From Bostrychus sinensis (lineage: Eukaryota > Chordata > Actinopteri > Gobiiformes > Eleotridae), in NCBI GenBank assembly GCA_020698575.1, contig CM036254.1, positions 28,176,526-28,240,525 of the forward strand: a stretch of 64,000 nucleotides of DNA, written 5' to 3'. Shown piece by piece: positions 1 through 10,117 of this stretch; position 1 is the first letter of the stretch, and each line of letters begins with the position of its first letter. A program made the translations under genes and the position numbers. The notes beneath the pieces were generated by a model. It searched no databases, was not told the DNA's origin, and saw only the letters and a list, made by a program, of their open reading frames with translations.

Positions 1-130
1 AAGGCCAGCCACTACAAAATCTCAAGCCAGTGTAGTCCTGGTGCCAGCCCCAAGCAGGGATAAATGAAGAAGGTTGCATCAGGAAGGGCATCTGCCATGA
101 AAGTGATGCTAAATTAATATGCTAATCACT
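1..130 (+). repeat. SINE tail fragment (GGAAGGGCATC type)
   Basis: The stretch AGGTTGCATCAGGAAGGGCA around 70-90, followed by a GCTAAATTAATATGC-like run, matches a tail seen three more times in this window (15.65, 23.2 and 56.97 kb). It resembles the 3' part of V-SINE/DANA-type elements. The 5' end lies outside the window or is decayed. Confidence 0.5.
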
Positions 131-1234
131 ACACGCTAGGGGGCAGATGATGGAAGAAGCTGCTGGATACTATGATTTGACAAAGAATTTTTTCGAGCTT
201 TTCTGCAATATAAAGAAGAGGACTAGCCCTCACTTAATGATAACCAGAGGGCACATCTTATGCTTTTTTTGAAGTTTTGTGAAATAAATTTTGACATTTT
301 AAATCAACATTTTACTTTCTATGACTTAAAATAATGTCTATGTATTTAAAACGTCTTCTTTTGGGGAACTGTTACTTTGACTTTGCCGAAAACGCTCAGA
401 TTAGCATGCATGCTGCTTCTCGATTTTCTCCTTCAATCCTTCATTTCTCTTGATTTTCTCATGGTTGACACGTGAATAAAGTTGGGAGGATTTGAATTCA
501 GACATGAGAGCAGGATCGCCGAGTGCAGAGCATGAGAAAATGGCTATTTAGCACGGCTATTAGCAACATAAAGCTAACAGATTGGTAAATGAGGTAACTG
601 CCTCGTAGTGGTGGCAATGTAAGTGCTGAAATTGGATGATGGAGTATGTGATTTAGTCTTGGGAGTTCTTCCTGAAGAAGGCAGGGTTTCTACGTAGAGG
701 GGTGAGACCAAGTGTTTTCAGCTCCTGAGAAGAGTAGCGGGTCAGTATACAGGGTTACAAACATGCATGAATGAAACATAATACAACTCCAGGTATGTTT
801 TTGAGGTGGAAACAACATGGAAAACGTGCAGAAAAGTTGATTTAGCATAATTGGGTATTTTTAAAGCCTTAATAAAGCATACCCTATAACTCTGATGTTT
901 TATAATTATGCACTGATTTACATGATAACTCAAGAATTCACCAGTAATAACAATGTTTTTAACGCTATGATCTTTATTAACATTGAAGTAATACTGTGTC
1001 AAAACCTCAGATGGAGGGCAGGGCTTTATATAAATGCAGAGGTGAGGTACAATTTTAACTAATGTATTTATTTTTTTAATTTGCAAATATTGAACATGAC
1101 AATTTTTTGTGAGGAATTGGGTCCACAACTACGCCATACCAATCTTGTGGCTTAATGACAGTAATCACGCCTGTGGGTTTGAATAATGTCACCATGTTTT
1201 GACGCTATAGTGAAAAAATAACTTCACTTTAGGT
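131..1234. other. AT-rich sequence, no gene recognised
   Basis: No splice-flanked coding segment or clear repeat was seen. The 128-codon minus-strand frame at 742-1128 has no recognisable domain and an AT-driven composition, so it is not called. Confidence 0.5.
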
Positions 1235-1310
1235 CAGTCATGTCCAAAGTGCAGCCCGGGGGCCATCTGTGGCATGGGTCAAGATTTTATATGGCCCCCA
1301 GCATCCATGA
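1235..1310 (+). mobile_element. hAT-like terminal fragment
   Basis: CAGTCATGTCCAAAGTGCAG then CCCGGGGGCCAT resembles the CAGGGGTGTCCAAA terminus of hAT-Charlie-type elements with their typical GGCCC-rich subterminal. No matching far end or target duplication was found. Confidence 0.4.
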
Positions 1311-2336
1311 CAAAATATATTGCTTACGGCTGCATGCTTATTATACCATTTTTTCATAGCTTGATCTGATCTTGTGCATCTCATTTACTACTCTGCCTTG
1401 TGTCTTCTAATTAGTAGATTGGAAAATGCAGTTTGTTAATTTGTATTATAGGTCAGTGCAAGTTTAGTATGTTTTGAATTACTAGAAGTTCTGTTATAAC
1501 TCATAGTAAGCGTTAAAATCATCCTGGCTAAAAATATATGATCTACAGGAGATGAGTTTTATGTTCAAAGATGTTATTTTTGGGGGGAATTTATGACCTT
1601 AACTATATGGCTTTTGTACTGACAAATAAGACTTTGAACAAAATTTGTGCCATTTGTGTCAATAAACCCAACCAGGCCAAGACATCTACATTCTGAATGT
1701 TTAGCAGCAGATTCTGACCTGCTTCCAGTTCAGTTTTATACTCTATGACATCACGTGAACACAACCTATTATTATATATGTATGAATATGGATTTTGCTG
1801 ATACAATTGCAGTGCTTTATGTAGCCCAATAATTCTCTGTGAATGTAAACCTCCTTTGGCATTGACTTTTATGCTTAAATACTACAAGATGTGACTAAAA
1901 AGGAGCAAATCTGTACAGAGGAATAGAGGAAATAGTAGCTAGAAGGCAACAGGATGGGACAAAAATGTCTGAATAATGCCGGAAATGTGAAAATCTGTTT
2001 TAAATCCTTGTGCTTCATAGATTGCATTGCGGTCCATAGTAATTGCCATACACCACTGCTCTCCCCCTCTCTCTCTATGGCTGTGTGATCAGAATGCTAT
2101 ATTGCTGATTTGGGAGAAGCACTGTGTATAAAAAAAATAAAAAAATCAACAACTTTTTTTGTTTTTTTGTCCGGATTATTTTCTCATCTCTCGGCTGCTG
2201 CAGTGTTGTCACATAGTTTTTTCAGAATTTTGAGCAGCAGGTCAAATACCAACAGTCACTAGTCATGCAAATTATACAGAAGTGGGTCACGTATTGACAG
2301 GATTTCAATTGCGCTTGGCTAAACTGTTTGGAAAAG
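1311..2336. other. Unannotated AT-rich DNA
   Basis: A/T tracts near 2129-2168 are the only structure seen. No gene or repeat family was recognised. Confidence 0.5.
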
Positions 2337-2500
2337 CCTCTCCCTCCTCTCTCTGTGCCGCTCCAGATTTCAGCACCAGGGACAGTTCCCATGGATTTTA
2401 TTATTATTTTTTTTCCGTCCTCTAACCGTCCCACTGCACACCCCCCCCCTCCTACTCCTACCCTCTCTCCTTCCCTTTCCCTTCCCTGTCCTGTCTGCTC
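2337..2500 (+). repeat. Long polypyrimidine-biased stretch
   Basis: Strong C/T strand asymmetry includes a run of eight or more C near 2442 and CTCTCTCCTTCCCTTTCCC-like sequence up to 2500. It ends in TGCTCACAG at 2496-2504, which resembles a splice acceptor, but no recognisable coding follows. The 118-codon frame here is a composition artefact. Confidence 0.4.
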
Positions 2501-2783
2501 ACAGCTAACAGCGTCGAGAGAGCGGAAAAGGGGGGCTGACTCGATGCGTTTACAGCAATGCAGCTTCATCATCTGTCTTCATCACCGTGACAACCCGCTC
2601 AGTCCCCCGGACCCTTTAACCCCACCCACCCCTGAAAAGACCCCCACCCCAGCCACCCACACACATGCGCCTATAGGTTTCTAACTGCTGCAATTTGTTG
2701 GAATTACATTGAGTTTGGAAATATAATGTATGTTTAGCAAAGCCCTTATAGTGACATTTGTTTCTGTGGTATTCTGATCACTC

Positions 2784-3420
2784 TAGTACGGTGGCCCTGA
2801 GGTAGATTTTTCTTTTAAAAGCTTGCCTATAAAAGAGTTAGCAGAACTCACTATAAAATTTGTGACAGGGTTTTCTTTTTGTGGCAGCCCTAATTTAAAA
2901 ATGGGAGATATTTTGGGGAAACAGTGCCCTCTTTTTAAATTGAGCCTTTGTGTGTTTTTATTTTTTAGATGAACTTTATTTAAATAGTGAAATGTCTTTT
3001 TTTATTTTTTATTTTGTAACATGCTATTTTATTTTGAGGAGCACTCTTTAGTTTTAGACAAAATTATTTTATTTTGATGAATGAGTCTTTTTAAACAAGC
3101 TTTTTAAAAATTGAGATGTGGCTTTATTTTATTGCACTCAATTTTCAATGGACTTAATTTTTAGGGATTTTTTTTTTAAAGGAGAGGAAGATTTCTAAAT
3201 TTTTAAATGTGTTGCTTAAGGCAACACATTTAGAAATCTTCCTCTGCTTTAATTTTTTTAGTTGACAAAAACAATTTTGATAATGCTTCTTTTTAATAAA
3301 GACGTATTTTAATTTTCTATCTATTCTTTTTTCATTTGAGGGATGGTTTCTTTTTAAGGCAAGATTTTTTTAAAATCTACAAAAACTATTTTGATGTTCC
3401 ACCTCAGGGCCACTGTACTA
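2784..3420. mobile_element. MITE with 20-bp terminal inverted repeats
   Basis: The left end TAGTACGGTGGCCCTGAGGT (2784-2803) is the reverse complement, with one mismatch, of the right end at 3401-3420. The 637-bp interior is T-rich and non-coding and holds a near-perfect hairpin at 3183-3245. If TAGTA/TACTA is part of the repeat there is no clear target duplication, so the superfamily is uncertain; the CAGTGGC-type core suggests hAT. Confidence 0.65.
3183..3245. repeat. Internal hairpin of the MITE
   Basis: The right arm 3221-3245 pairs completely with the left arm 3183-3215, except that the left arm carries an extra 8 bases (TTTTAAAT, 3201-3208) that partly duplicate adjacent sequence. The loop is about 5 nt. 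Confidence 0.75.
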
Positions 3421-3863
3421 CATTGTTATGTGTCTTTTAGGAGTACTTTGTTTTATTGTATTTGCTTTAGGAACATGTAGAAATATATTGTTTTGTATGT
3501 GTTTAAGCAATGGTTGTTTTAGATACAGTGGCAGATCTATAGAGAGAAATACCAATTCAGTGTAGGCGGCTCGCTTTTTGTGAGAGCCTGATCATCAAGA
3601 AACACCTCAAGGCCAGAGTAAAAGAAAGGATAGCTTTTTTTTCGTCTATTTATAACTCTAGCATTAACAGAATGATTTGATATGACATTGGTTCAAGTTT
3701 TTGCAAATAAATTGGTTTCAGTGAGAAAACATAATGCGTAGTTAACCAGAGCTAAGAGTGTAATCTGAGAGTGTATTGATTGCTAATGAAACTTTGTAGA
3801 CTGGAGCTTACAAGACTACTGAAGCTGAGGATTGAAGTGTATGGGATCACTCACTAACCAGAT
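3421..3863. other. Unannotated sequence
   Basis: No gene, repeat family or structured motif was recognised between the MITE and the following SINE fragment. Confidence 0.4.
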
Positions 3864-4110
3864 AATGTTGATGGATTGATTGCCACGATTGCCAGTCCTT
3901 GGGCACCAGTGTATAAATGTGTTAGGGTGATTGTGTGTTGGGTGGTGGTCACAGAGGTTGTAGGCGCACTATGGCAGCCATGTCTTTGTCCATATGCCCC
4001 AGGGCAGCTGTGGCACCTGAAGTACCAACCGCAGTGTAATGCACCTAATTGTGTCGCGACTTTGAGTGTTTAGAGAAGTGCTATATTTGACCGATGCTTC
4101 ATTTATAGAT
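3864..4110 (+). repeat. tRNA-derived SINE, 3' half
   Basis: It has the body and tail shared by at least six copies in this window: GTGGTGGTCACAGAGG, GTAGGCGCA, CCCCAGGGCAGCTGTGG, then a GCGACTTTGAGTGT tail. The tRNA-like 5' region is missing or too decayed to see. Confidence 0.7.
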
Positions 4111-4278
4111 ATGTGCAATAAATTCAAATGTAAATAAGCCATCTGAATATGGTTTTCAGAAACAAAACTTCAGATGTTATAAAATGCAAGAAGTTATTAT
4201 GCTATATTGTATATTGTTGCCGAGTAATAAGGCATATGATTTGCAATATCTCACTTTTCATCATGTTATTCATCATGT

Positions 4279-4300
4279 TTTTTTTTTTTTTTTTTTTTTT
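4279..4300 (+). repeat. Poly(T) tract
   Basis: A run of about 22 T separates two SINE fragments. The overlapping 63- and 80-codon frames are products of it. Confidence 0.8.
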
Positions 4301-4423
4301 CCCATACCTGATTTGCCCTATATACTGTATATTTTCTTGAACATCAATGACCAACACAGTCAGTATCATCAAAATATTGTGAATAGATCGTTAAGATTTA
4401 GATGTAGTGGAAGATTGTTGGAT

Positions 4424-4665
4424 TGATCCCTGCTGCCATATCGCATACTGTCCTTGGGCAAGACACTTCATTCACCTTGCCTGTATGAATGTGTGTGGTC
4501 GTGTGTTTGGTGGTCAGAGAGAACTTAGGCGCAGAACAGCTGCCACGTCTGCCAATCTGCTTCAGGATAGCTGTGGCTAGGAGTGACTGAGGAGTGAATG
4601 AATAATGTGCCTGACTTTAAAGCGACTTCAAGTGTCTAAAAAAGCTCTGCATAAAACTGATTATT
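4424..4665 (+). repeat. tRNA-derived SINE, 5'-truncated
   Basis: It contains GTCCTTGGGCAAGACACTTC, a TGTATGAATGTG run, TAGGCGCAGAA and AAAGCGACTTCAAGTGTC in the family order. Only the last part of the tRNA-related head remains. Confidence 0.75.
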
Positions 4666-6534
4666 AGTGTAACAGTAAAGCCAATGCATGTGTGTCCTTT
4701 TTCCATATTGTTTAGAGGATGAAATCTTTCTTTAAGATTTCTAATTCTTGTAGAAAGAGTCAATTAGAAGACCCAGATATCTGTTTCATCGATATAGTAA
4801 AGAAAGGTTAAACAAGAAGTTCATCTGGACAAGATTTGCTTTTAGAAGACGTTTTGTCACTTCATCTGAAAGACTTAGTAATTTCTAGTGAAAACAATAA
4901 ACAAACCTTGTTGTGAGGGCTGTACTACGAAACAAGATTTCTGGGTAAGTTCTAAATGTTTTATTGGCCAGCGCTACATTCTGAGTTTGGGGAGTGACTG
5001 TACTTATCAAGTTTAACATCATTCACTGTATTTGTTCACTTCAAAATATGAGCGTGTAAAAGGAGCTTTAAACTTACCAATGCTCAGACCGAGGCTCAGA
5101 CTGTGAGCGTTCTCTGGGGGATGCGCAACTCCATTTAAACAGTTCAGTGAGAAAAAGCCCAATGTCACGCCATTGCACCACTCCACCACAATTTGCTTCA
5201 TGTAGCCTCAGGAAAACCTTAGCAGTAGACCACTGCAGCCTCGCGCACAGACAGCCAGTGTGTATAATGTTCATGCAAAACTCTAATGATCAACAGTTCA
5301 TTCTGTTTTATGCAACAGTGAGCTAAATCTTTGTTATATTCAAGCATCATATAATCATATTTAGTATTTGGTTTAGGGCTTATACTGTGCACCTTTTTAG
5401 ACAATCACATTTTATTACATAAATGCAGTCCATAGTAAGCCTCATTTTCTGCTGCATTTGGCTTATTCACTTTTGTTGTTTTATTTTTATAGCTTGTTTT
5501 GAATGATTTTTTGTTTTTGTTTTTGAGCTTCGCAGATGATCTTTTCTGTAGGTTAAAATGACGGGACACACGCACCCTTTCCCATGACCGTACACAGACG
5601 CCAAAGTTAAACCCCAGTTTTACAAATTCTGCTGCTAAACACTTTTGTGATATTCCTTATCTCTGAGCCGAGGTCCAGGCTTTAAGAAGCTCACTCACTC
5701 AAATAATAAAAGAAAAAAAAAAATCCATGAATAGCATGTAAAATTTGTTCAAAGTTTTTAATGAAATCCATCCATGTAATTTGTAATTCAGTCATCAACA
5801 AAACATTTGCACAATGGCACTATCATTCCTAGGTAAACACATTTAATACTGAAGAAACCTTTTGTCATGAAAAACAAGTTTACTTTTCTTTCCTTGCCAA
5901 TCCTGATGCTTAGAATAAATTAAACTGGAATAAAATAAAAATAAATTGCAGAGTGTACAATGGAATACAACACCTTAGGATCTGTATCAATAGAAAACAC
6001 TGATGCCCATCTTGTAATAGAAGAATCTATTAAACAAAATAATTCCCTTTTCGCAGAGTATCACCTCCTGAATGCTGTTTATATTGGTGTTGCTCAGGTG
6101 TAAATGACAGTCTGGACATGCGCCTCGTGTGAGTGCTTGTGTAGATTGTGTTAATGTTAGCACACAGCTGTCAGACACATGCTAGGGGGCAGCGACGTGC
6201 TAAAGGAGCCTTCTGTGGCAAATCTGCTGAGTGTCTGCAGCTGCTGCGTGGGCCAGCTAATAATGGCACTTCTCACCACATCACCGAGAAATTATGATGT
6301 GACTGTGTAGACCCTTCCACCAGTGACATACTCAGATAAGTCGCACATGCAGTTGGTTACAAGATTTAGCAAATTAAAAACATTACATTTTATAGACGAC
6401 ATTTTTGTTTATATTGACTATGAATTTTAGCACCCAGCTCTGAAAGTTAGTTACATTTACTGAAATGAGTGTATTAAAGTAGGATTTGTGGTGATTGATG
6501 GACAAAATTTAAGCATACTGACAAACTAAAGTTG
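4666..6534. other. Mostly unique sequence
   Basis: Near 4825-4880, TCATCTGGACAAGATTTGC and AGAAGACGTTTTGTC resemble a common teleost dispersed repeat in which a TGAAGACG-type motif follows a stretch about finger-long hairpin sequences. The rest shows no gene. The small overlapping minus-strand frames at 5019-5404 have no domain signature. Confidence 0.35.
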
Positions 6535-6872
6535 TCTTCCATATTTTTGTGTGGAGTTTGCATGTTCTACCCGTTAATGGGTGGGTTTCCTTTGGGTGCT
6601 CCAGTTTCCTGTCACCCTAAAACAGACATCTGGACTAAAGAGCCACTCTTTAGCCCTGCTTTTGTGGCTCCTTGAGCATCTGACATCTGGTTACGTAAAG
6701 TCAATAAAGGATTGCGTAGACGACTATAAAACAACCTGAATCTGCATGGTTGCTGCACTGCGATCGCCCATGGCTCCTGACAGGTTGCCTCAGTGGCATT
6801 GAAGAATAATGCCTGAAATTTCCCTCAGGGTGACAATAAAGTCTACCTTAACCTTACCTTAACCTTCTGCAA
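6535..6872 (+). repeat. V-SINE-like element, copy 1
   Basis: GTGTGGAGTTTGCATGTTCT and GGGTGGGTTTCC...GGGTGCTCCAGTTTCC form the central domain of vertebrate V-SINEs (HE1/DANA type). The tail runs GGTGACAATAAAGT then TACCTTAACCTTACCTTAACC. The tRNA-like head is missing. The tail matches the copy at 7186-7495. Confidence 0.75.
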
Positions 6873-6958
6873 GTACTGTTCCAGCATAACATAAAAAATC
6901 TAGATAGGTGTATAACATTGCCTTTAGCTTATATCCTATTTAAAGCATATAATCATGG

Positions 6959-7185
6959 AGCGACAGTAGCTCAGTTGGCAGAGATGTTCAGTTGCTAACA
7001 CAAAGGTTGACAGTTTGATCCCCGATACCGGAATTGCATACTGTTGTTGTGTGCTTGGGCAAGACACTTCACCCACCATGCCTGTATGAATGCGTCAGTG
7101 TGACTGTGTTTGGTGGTGGTTGGAGGGGGCGTAGGCGCAAATATGCAACCACACTTCCATTGGTTTGCCTGAGGGCAGCTTTGGT
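6959..7185 (+). repeat. tRNA-derived SINE, left part (interrupted copy)
   Basis: The tRNA-like head shows an A box in GTAGCTCAGTTGGCAGAG and a B-box relic in CAGTTTGATCCCC, followed by TTGGGCAAGACACTTCACCC and GTAGGCGCAAATATGC. It is interrupted after GAGGGCAGCTTTGG by another SINE and resumes at about 7496. Confidence 0.8.
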
Positions 7186-7495
7186 TCCATAGTGGCTTAG
7201 CGTTTAGCACTCTCGCTTCACAGCAAAAAGGTCCCGGGTTCGATTCCTGGACTGTGTGGGGCCTTTCTGTGTCTCTGTCTGAGTGGGTTTCCTCCGGGTG
7301 CTCCGGTTTCCCCCATCAACCTTAAAACATGAGCATCCAGACCAGGATTCTGGCTGAAAATCTGGCGAAATTTCCCTGGGTGCTGCATCGCGGCAGTCCA
7401 CTGCTCCTGACGGATTGCCCCAGTGGCACTGAAGGAAGGGTCGAACGAATTTCCCTAAGGGGACAATAAAGTATACCTTAATACCTTAATACCTT
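7186..7495 (+). repeat. V-SINE-like element, copy 2, nested in a SINE
   Basis: It has a tRNA-like head (AGTGGCTTAGCGTTTAGCA; B box GGGTTCGATTCCTGG), the V-SINE core GGGTGCTCCGGTTTCCCCC, and a tail CAGTGGCACTGAAGG ... GGGGACAATAAAGTA with a TACCTTAA microsatellite. It is nearly full length and splits the host SINE. No clear target duplication was seen. Confidence 0.8.
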
Positions 7496-7572
7496 ACTAC
7501 CGAAGTAGCTCACCACCATCAAGTATGACTGTAGAATGAAAGAATAATGCAATTGTAAAGCAAGTGACTGCA
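7496..7572 (+). repeat. tRNA-derived SINE, right part (resumed)
   Basis: CCGAAGTAGCTCACCACCAT followed by AATGCAATTGTAAAGCAAG is the expected continuation of the element broken at 7185. A poly(A) run follows. Confidence 0.7.
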
Positions 7573-7805
7573 AGAAAAAAAAAAAAAAACGCCATATAAG
7601 ATTCTTATTATTCATAGTTTCTACTTAGAATAAAATGGCAATGCATGAATACACTCATTAATGTGGCTAATGCTAATTCCTCCATAGAAAATGCATTAAG
7701 ATCTGCTTAGTTTATGGCACCATTCTTTGAAACGACATGAATGACTCTAGAAAATCATAAGATCAGATATTTATGTTGCAGTTTATAGAAAGAAAAAACA
7801 ACAAG
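7573..7805. other. Unannotated sequence
   Basis: A poly(A) run at 7575-7590 and unique AT-rich DNA. Nothing else was seen. Confidence 0.4.
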
Positions 7806-8100
7806 AAAGTCAAATGCTTAAAGGCCCTGCGCATGTGTGTTGGCAATGGCCCGGGTTAACAATGGCCGGTATTGGTGCTGTTGACCAACAGGGTGCTGGT
7901 GGAAATTGGACTACTGCTGGTCGAAGAAGGGGAAGAGACGGCAAGAAGCCTAGAAGAAGACCAAAGAGGAGATTTGTGGATGTAGTGAAAGAGGACATGA
8001 AGTTTGTGGGTAGATGGTTTGCTGTGTCGGCCCATGAAAGGGAACAGCCAAACGGAAGAGAAGTCCCAAAATTCAGATGAAAAATGAATGAAATGGACAA
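7806..8100 (+). mobile_element. LINE 3' ORF remnant (RTE-like C-terminus)
   Basis: The + strand peptide includes GRRRGRDGKKPRRRPKRRF followed by VDVVKEDMKFVG. This matches the arginine-rich, D-V-V-K-x-D-M-K end of teleost RTE-type LINE proteins. It is only about 90 codons and has lost the reverse transcriptase domain, so it is a dead 5'-truncated remnant. The family assignment is from memory. Confidence 0.5.
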
Positions 8101-8980
8101 CCTAGAGGCTGTACTGAAGATGACTCACAGTTTGTTTCAGAAAGGATGTTTTCTGGTGGAAAATCCAATGACCATTTGAAGAATCTGTCCCAAACAAGTC
8201 CAACCTAATGGAGATTTAATAGAGCAATTCAACATCCCCATACCTACAGTACATCTCCAAACATTAGTCAGCGAAAACTGATGAGCTGGGTTGTTTGTCA
8301 TTGTATAAAATTGCAGCAATACAGGGATAAGATATTAAAGAATCTGTGTACATGACTGCTTTTTGAAATATCCTAAACCGCAAATTTGACGGTCTATTCA
8401 CTGTCTAAGCCACTTACTCAGAAGGCACAAACTAATCAGAGAGCTATTCGCAAGATGTATGGCTGCTTTACATTGTTCTGGGACATCACAAAATGTTAAT
8501 AGTCTCCTCAATCACTAAAACGGCCTCCCAGAAGGGTGCGGAAAGATACAAGAAATCAGATCATTTCAAAAGTATTACTGTGCAGAGCCAAAGAGAGAAA
8601 GGAAGTTTGAGAAGAAATGGATTAATTATTCAAAGACTGTCTATATTCCTGGTGTTCTCTCTGAGGATTGTGGGTAATGCACACATGTTGCTAATTGAAA
8701 CGAACTTTGAGAAATGTCTTTCTCTATAGCCACGCTGTTTATGTTGTTCTGAGCTCTCATTAGTGCACAGTCAAGCTCGAGAAAGGCAGGAAAAAACACA
8801 AGGCTGTATTTATTGTTTGCCCACATTGAAGTTATTTAAGGCTCTGACACTGACTTTTACTGTCTGCCAGCTCCTGCCTTTGACTTATCTATTGCTGACA
8901 GTTAAAGTTTGTGTTTTGGACTTGGGGTACATCTTTGTTATGTTGCCTGACACACTGTCCCTGGAGTGGAAGTTGAAATG
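8101..8980. other. Unannotated sequence
   Basis: No gene or repeat family was recognised. Several 60-130 codon frames overlap on both strands without domain signatures. Confidence 0.4.
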
Positions 8981-8988
8981 TTTTAGCA

Positions 8989-10067
8989 CAGGGGTTCTCA
9001 AACTGGTGGTACGTGGACATGTTTTGGTGGTACTCACGTGTTTTGCAGTTCAAAGATTGAAGATTCAAATATTGATCATTTATCAGTACATTTACATTGT
9101 ATATTCTGCAAATATTAAATTGCATAAACAATACGGATCCTTGTGCAATTAAAAATGTGCAAATTTAAAGTATAGGCATGAAGTTTTATTTGAAATTCCT
9201 GTTAGGTGTTTAGGAGTCTGATGGCAGAGGAAAAGAATGAGTTCTTGAGTCTGGTGGTCCGTCCTGCATTTCTCACTTCTGTACCTCTGGCCTGAGGGTA
9301 GAAGTGTGAACAGGCAGTGTTGGGGGTGGGTGGGGTCCTTGATGATGGAGGCAGCTCTCCTCTGGACTCTGCGCTGGTCGATGCTCTGCAGAGAGGGCAG
9401 GTGTTTGTGGGCCATGACAGTAGTGCTGCCGTACCACACGGTGATGCAGCTGGTCAGGATGGACTCAATGATGCAGCTGTAGTTGTGAAGAGGCTGAGGA
9501 CCTCTGGCACGTTGCCAGAAGTCCTCAGCCTCTTCAGGAAGTACAGCCGCTGTCAAGCTTTCTTCACCCACTGTGTGGTGTAGAGGGTCCAGGTGAAGTC
9601 CTCACTGACATGGACCCCCAGGTATTTGATAACTTAGAGGCAGAGTCCTTGTTTAGTCCTGGTTTAAATTTGGTTTTGTTCTGGTTAAAATCCCAGTTTA
9701 ATGCTAGTCCAGTCCTAGTTTATTCCTTGGTTTGGATTTGGTTAGTCCGGGGTCATTATGTCCAAAAAAGATGGTGCTTTAAAAGCCAAATATTTTCTGA
9801 TATGGTATGTACAGTAAATTTTAGAATCACTATATTAGAGCAGTTGTGCCAAACCTTTGTACCTCCTGAGCTTTTTTGTCATACCATATGTAACTCTTAA
9901 TAAAACTTCTATTACATTTATTTACTACAAAGGAAAAAATATTGTTCATAGGAAATAAGCAAAAATAGGAATTTCCAAGTGTTTCGAATATCTTCATTTT
10001 CTGGAAATAAATGATCAAATAGTTCCATGTACCCAGGGATCCCGGTACCCCTGGTTGGGAAACTCTG
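8989..10067. mobile_element. hAT element split by a LINE fragment
   Basis: The left end CAGGGGTTCTCAAACTGG and the right end (reverse complement CAGAGTTTCCCAACCAGG) are hAT-type termini. Flanks TTTTAGCA and TATTAGGG agree at 5 of 8 positions. The right half begins with TTTAGTCCTGGTTTAAATTT near 9652, the 11-bp motif of the minisatellite hAT family. A Rex1-like LINE fragment interrupts it at about 9165-9625. Confidence 0.5.
9165..9625 (-). mobile_element. Rex1-like (CR1-clade) LINE, 5'-truncated
   Basis: The minus strand encodes the C-terminal part of a reverse transcriptase ORF: YLGVHVSEDFTWTLYTTQW, then LYFLKRLRTSGNVPEVLSLF, then SILTSCITVWYGS and RRVQRRAASIIKD. The ORF is broken by a TGA after the KKA residues and by a frameshift just before the YSCIIESIL segment. 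Endonuclease and catalytic RT motifs are absent, so this is a dead copy. Confidence 0.8.
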
Positions 10068-10117
10068 TATTAGGGAATACTGCTGCTAGGGCCCCCTGTT
10101 GTTGTAGTGGTTTGTTT

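Noticed and set aside
2222..2684. Opposing 116- and 118-codon frames over the C/T-rich stretch
   Set aside because: Stops are depleted on both strands by the polypyrimidine composition.
7200..7260. Possible tRNA gene (GGTTCGATTCC with upstream A-box-like sequence)
   Set aside because: No cloverleaf stems; it is the head of a V-SINE-like element.
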